The notes beneath the pieces were generated by a model that was not told the origin of the DNA, searched no databases, and saw only the letters and a program-made list of their open reading frames with translations. Shown here one piece after another: positions 61,048 through 64,000 of a stretch of DNA of 64,000 nucleotides (within the stretch, counting starts at the first letter, position 1; each line of letters opens with the position of its first letter). Position numbers and translations under genes: made by a program. This DNA comes from Gordonia asplenii (GTDB lineage: Bacteria; Actinomycetota; Actinomycetes; Mycobacteriales; Mycobacteriaceae): positions 106,802-170,801 of the forward strand of contig NZ_JABBNB010000014.1 of the NCBI RefSeq assembly GCF_012933505.1, in the 5' to 3' direction.

Positions 61048-62817
61048 TCAGCGCAGAATATCGCCGCGCGCCATCAGGCGGGCGAGCCATGGCGTGAAGC
61101 GATACACCCGGTAGCCGAGTTTGGCCTCCGGGGTGACCGGGGCGACGGCCTTGTTGGCCTCCAGCGCGGCGACGATGTCCCGAGCGACCTTTTCCGGGCC
61201 GAAGTTGCGGCGCTGGTAGAAGCTGTCGAGCCGGTCGCGGTGCTCCTGCTCGACGGCGTCGTCGTCGAAGCCGGCCAGCGGGGTGTTGGACACGATGTTG
61301 GTGTTCACGATGCCCGGGCAGATGGCGGTGACGCCGATCCGATGCTCGGCGAGTTCGGCGCGCAGCGATTCGGAGAACAGCAGCACGCCGGCCTTCGACG
61401 CCGCGTAGATGCCCAGCCCCTTTTGGGGGGTGAATGCCGCGGCCGAGGCGATGTTGATGATGTTGCCGCCGATGCCCCGTTCGACCATCTGCCTGCCGAA
61501 TGCGCGGCAGCCGGTCATGACGCCGCGCAGGTTGATCGCGAGGACCCGGTCGAGCTGCTCGTCGGTGGCCGCCAGGGCGCTGCCGCCGAGGCCGACGCCC
61601 GCGTTGTTGACGACGATGTCGGCGACTCCGTGCTTCGCGGCGACGGTCGCGGCGAAGGCGTTGAACGCGGCGACGTCGGAAACGTCGAGGTCATAGGAAT
61701 GCGCCTGCGCGCCGAGCGCCTTGCAATTGATCGCGGTTGCCTCGGCACTGTCGAAGTCGAGGTCGGCGATGACGATCTCGCAGCCGCGCTCGGCCAGCGC
61801 GTACGCGGTTTCGCGGCCGATGCCGCTTCCCGCACCGGTGATCACGGCTAGTTTTCCGGTCAACTTGCCGGGCGTCGACAGCACGCGGGCACGGTCGAGG
61901 GTGGCCGGCCGATTACCCGAGCGTCCTTCGAGCGAGTCGATGAAGTCGAGTGCGGTCGCGACGAGATAGTCGGGGTTGGTGTAGGGCAACCAGTGGCCGG
62001 TGGAGCTGTTGCGCCGCCATAGGTTCTCGGCGTGGGTGTGGGTGTAGTCGTAGATGGTCGGGCGCAGCGCGACGTCGCGCTCGTTGACGATCTCCAGGAC
62101 CGGCACCTTGGTGGGACGGGGCTCGGGGTCGGCGAGTTTTTGCCGGATGTTCGCGCGGTAGTAGCGCAGCCCGCTGATGGTGTCGGCGGTAAAGGTGTCA
62201 CCGAGAACCACGTTGTCCTTCGGGGTGCCCTCGATGCGGTGCAGGAATTCGCGCCACAGGCCGGGGCGGCCCGCTGCGCGCCAGAACAGATTCGGCAGCA
62301 CGGGGGCCTGGAAGAAGCCGGTGTAGGCCGACGATCCGAGTTGCGAGAACGCCTTGGCCAGGTTCGCCGGCGTCGGCCGGGCGAGATTCTTGCGGGCCCA
62401 CTCCGAGAGGTAGTCGAGATTGGGGCCGGACACCGACACGAACGACTTGATGCGCTTCTCGGCGCCCGGGGTGGTCACGGCCTCCCAGGTCTGCACCGAG
62501 CCCCAGTCGTGCGCGACGACGTGCACGGGAGCGTCGGGACTCACGGCGTCGGCGACGGCGAAGAGGTCGGTGGCGACGTCGGCGAGCCGGTACGGGGCGT
62601 CGCCGTCGGGCGCGGACGTCTCGCCGTAGCCCCGTGTGTCATATGCCGCGACGTGATAGCCGGCCGCGGCGATCGCGGGCGCGACGTGCGTCCACAGGTG
62701 GTGCGTGTCCGGCCAGCCGTGGACGAGCACGACGGTGGGATTCGACTCGTCCCCCAGCTCGAAAACGGCCAGGTCGATGCTGCCGTTGGACACGGTGCGC
62801 CGGCGCCAGTCTGCCAT
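61048..62817 (-). CDS. ephD: EphD-like bifunctional epoxide hydrolase / short-chain dehydrogenase
   Basis: 589 aa fusion. Residues about 1-300 are an alpha/beta hydrolase with oxyanion motif HGWP, nucleophile Asp104 in AHDWGSVQTW, and later ERDVAL and GHWLP segments. From about residue 315 an SDR domain follows: TGAGSGIGRETAYAL, NNAGVGLGG, NIASAAAFTPQKGLGIYAASKAG. M. tuberculosis EphD (Rv2214c) has the same architecture and is reported to act on oxygenated mycolic acids. ATG 62817 follows GGGAG. First gene of the operon. Confidence 0.88.
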   Translation of the reverse strand: MADWRRRTVSNGSIDLAVFELGDESNPTVVLVHGWPDTHHLWTHVAPAIAAAGYHVAAYDTRGYGETSAPDGDAPYRLADVATDLFAVADAVSPDAPVHVVAHDWGSVQTWEAVTTPGAEKRIKSFVSVSGPNLDYLSEWARKNLARPTPANLAKAFSQLGSSAYTGFFQAPVLPNLFWRAAGRPGLWREFLHRIEGTPKDNVVLGDTFTADTISGLRYYRANIRQKLADPEPRPTKVPVLEIVNERDVALRPTIYDYTHTHAENLWRRNSSTGHWLPYTNPDYLVATALDFIDSLEGRSGNRPATLDRARVLSTPGKLTGKLAVITGAGSGIGRETAYALAERGCEIVIADLDFDSAEATAINCKALGAQAHSYDLDVSDVAAFNAFAATVAAKHGVADIVVNNAGVGLGGSALAATDEQLDRVLAINLRGVMTGCRAFGRQMVERGIGGNIINIASAAAFTPQKGLGIYAASKAGVLLFSESLRAELAEHRIGVTAICPGIVNTNIVSNTPLAGFDDDAVEQEHRDRLDSFYQRRNFGPEKVARDIVAALEANKAVAPVTPEAKLGYRVYRFTPWLARLMARGDILR

Positions 62818-62922
62818 GGTTCTCCCTTGTGAGGTCATAACGATGGATTTAGACGTTACCATCGGTTACACCTAGCCGAAAGTGTGTGCTTTGCCAGCTG
62901 CAATCGGTGATAGTTTTTACTG

Positions 62923-63660
62923 GTGCAGAGGCGAGTGCGGGTATTGGGTGTCGAAGTCACCGATCAATCGATGGATTCCGCGGTCGAGCAGCTGCGTGCA
63001 GCCACCTGCGGCGACGTCGTGCGCACGGTGGCCTTTCCCAACGCGTCGACGCTGAATCTCGCCGTCGAGGATCGGGAGTATGCCGAGATTCTCAATACGA
63101 TGGACTTCGTCAGTGCGGACGGCACCGGCGTTCGATGGGCGGCGCGGATGCGTGGCGTGACGTTGCAGGCCAATCTCAACGGCACCGACGTGATTCCGGC
63201 GCTGCTGGCGGCGACACCCGGGCTGCGCGTCTATTTCCTAGGCGGCGACGACGAAGTCAACGAGGCTGCGGTGCAGGCGATTTCGCGAGAATACCCCGAC
63301 ATCGTCGTGGTGGGGCGCCATCACGGCTTCTTCGACCTGGATCGTCCGGACGAGGTGCTGGCCGACATCGCAGCCGCGGCGCCGCAACTGCTGCTGGTGG
63401 GATTCGGTAACCCGCTGCAGGAGAAGTGGATTGCCGCGAACCGGGCGAGGTTGTCGGTGCCGCTGGTCGCGGGGGTCGGCGGACTGTTCGGCTTCTGGGC
63501 CGGAACTCGTACGCGCGCACCGGGATTCACCCGCAGGATCGGCATGGAATGGGTCGACATCCTGGTGCGTGAGCCGCACAAGGCCAAGCGTTACCTGCTG
63601 GGCAATCCGGTGTTCCTGGCGCGCGCGCTGCGAATGCGCAAGCAGGATCTGCGGTCCTGA
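62923..63660 (+). CDS. WecG/TagA/CpsF family glycosyltransferase
   Basis: 245 aa (GT26). Family signatures: RTVAFPNASTLNLAVEDREY, SADGTGVRWAARMRG with the catalytic Asp, GTDVIPALLAATPGLRVYFLGGDDEVN, and LLVGFGNPLQEKWIAANR. These enzymes transfer ManNAc(A)-type sugars onto lipid-linked GlcNAc in cell-wall or surface glycan synthesis. GTG start at 62923. It stands alone here but complements UDP-glucose dehydrogenase and deacetylase genes upstream. Confidence 0.9.
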   Translation: MQRRVRVLGVEVTDQSMDSAVEQLRAATCGDVVRTVAFPNASTLNLAVEDREYAEILNTMDFVSADGTGVRWAARMRGVTLQANLNGTDVIPALLAATPGLRVYFLGGDDEVNEAAVQAISREYPDIVVVGRHHGFFDLDRPDEVLADIAAAAPQLLLVGFGNPLQEKWIAANRARLSVPLVAGVGGLFGFWAGTRTRAPGFTRRIGMEWVDILVREPHKAKRYLLGNPVFLARALRMRKQDLRS

Positions 63661-64000
63661 ATAGAGGATTTTGAGGCGCCTTGCAGTGTCGGTTCGAGAC
63701 GACCTCGCTCCCACCCGCTCGTCGAGTGCCGAAGCGAGGAACGAGCTTCGGTGTAACGAGACGTGGCGCGGCGAGTTCGAGACTCTCCGTCACATCGAGA
63801 GTCCTTACTGCACAGTGTCTTTCAGGTCGCCTCCCCCTCGTTACACCGAAGCTCGCGAGCTCGCTTCGGCACTCGGGGAGCGGAGGGGACACGTGCGGTC
63901 GCCACGGACTTGGGGAGCGGAGGGGACGCCGTGCGCTTGCCGCGGGGCGCGTTGTTCAGCACGTCGCTTCCCCTCGCTCGTCGAGTGCCGAAGCGAGGGA
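63661..64000. repeat. Intergenic palindromic repeats at the window end
   Basis: No gene recognised. TCGTCGAGTGCCGAAGCGAG occurs near 63719-63738 and again near 63978-63997, and CTCGTTACACCGAAGCTCGC near 63837 is the inverted partner of the GCTTCGGTGTAACGAG segment at 63748-63763. GGGGAGCGGAGGGGACACGTGC and a near copy lie at 63875 and 63914. The sequence can fold into large hairpins and resembles REP-type repeats. It continues beyond the window. Confidence 0.65.

Overview
The window is high-GC actinobacterial DNA, most likely from a mycolic-acid genus such as Gordonia (Mycobacteriales). This rests on gene content: a FadE5-type acyl-CoA dehydrogenase, an EphD-type hydrolase/SDR fusion, ergothioneine genes egtB-egtD, and dcd next to a UDP-glucose dehydrogenase as in Mycobacterium tuberculosis. 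The genus is inferred and no marker gene is present.

Left part (1-34 kb): AI-2E-type permease end, SDR, a 1-kb mosaic of 79-bp intergenic repeats, fadE5, nfo, a DUF6153/DUF305 pair, a secreted DUF4185 protein, a thioesterase, an HdeD-like protein, a cation-efflux transporter, a Clp-N regulator with its own palindromic promoter, an MpaB-like oxygenase with a divergent TetR, egtB-egtD followed by three 157-bp repeats, a four-gene peptide ABC transporter with a fused double ATPase, an orphan ATP-grasp enzyme, a FadH-like flavoenzyme with a KstR-like site, and a regulatory locus (LuxR, response regulator, kinase, membrane partner).

Middle (34.16-42.75 kb): an 8.5-kb integrated element bounded by a 56-bp perfect direct repeat. 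The repeat is the 3' part of a tRNA-Gly(CCC) gene, and the intact tRNA stands at the right end. The element encodes an HK97-type major capsid protein, two small proteins, a lipoprotein, an XRE regulator, an AT-richer P-loop ATPase, and a leftward operon of DNA-binding protein, terminase-small-like protein, 70-aa protein, serine recombinase and tyrosine integrase. Three of the operon's genes carry frameshifts. No portal, large terminase, tail or lysis gene is visible. It resembles the small capsid-encoding prophage-like elements phiRv1/phiRv2 or a phage satellite, apparently decaying. It is the most interesting region.

Right part (42.8-64 kb): secreted lipase, acyltransferase, a large secreted protein with a Thr-rich linker and PA14-like domain, dcd, UDP-glucose dehydrogenase, a palindromic repeat cluster, MerR, a TetR/MFS efflux pair with palindromic operators, a TetR-controlled lipid cluster (acyl-CoA ligase, saccharopine-dehydrogenase-like protein, SDR), polysaccharide deacetylase, an ephD/PF10118/ferredoxin-reductase operon, a WecG-type glycosyltransferase, and a repeat-rich end.
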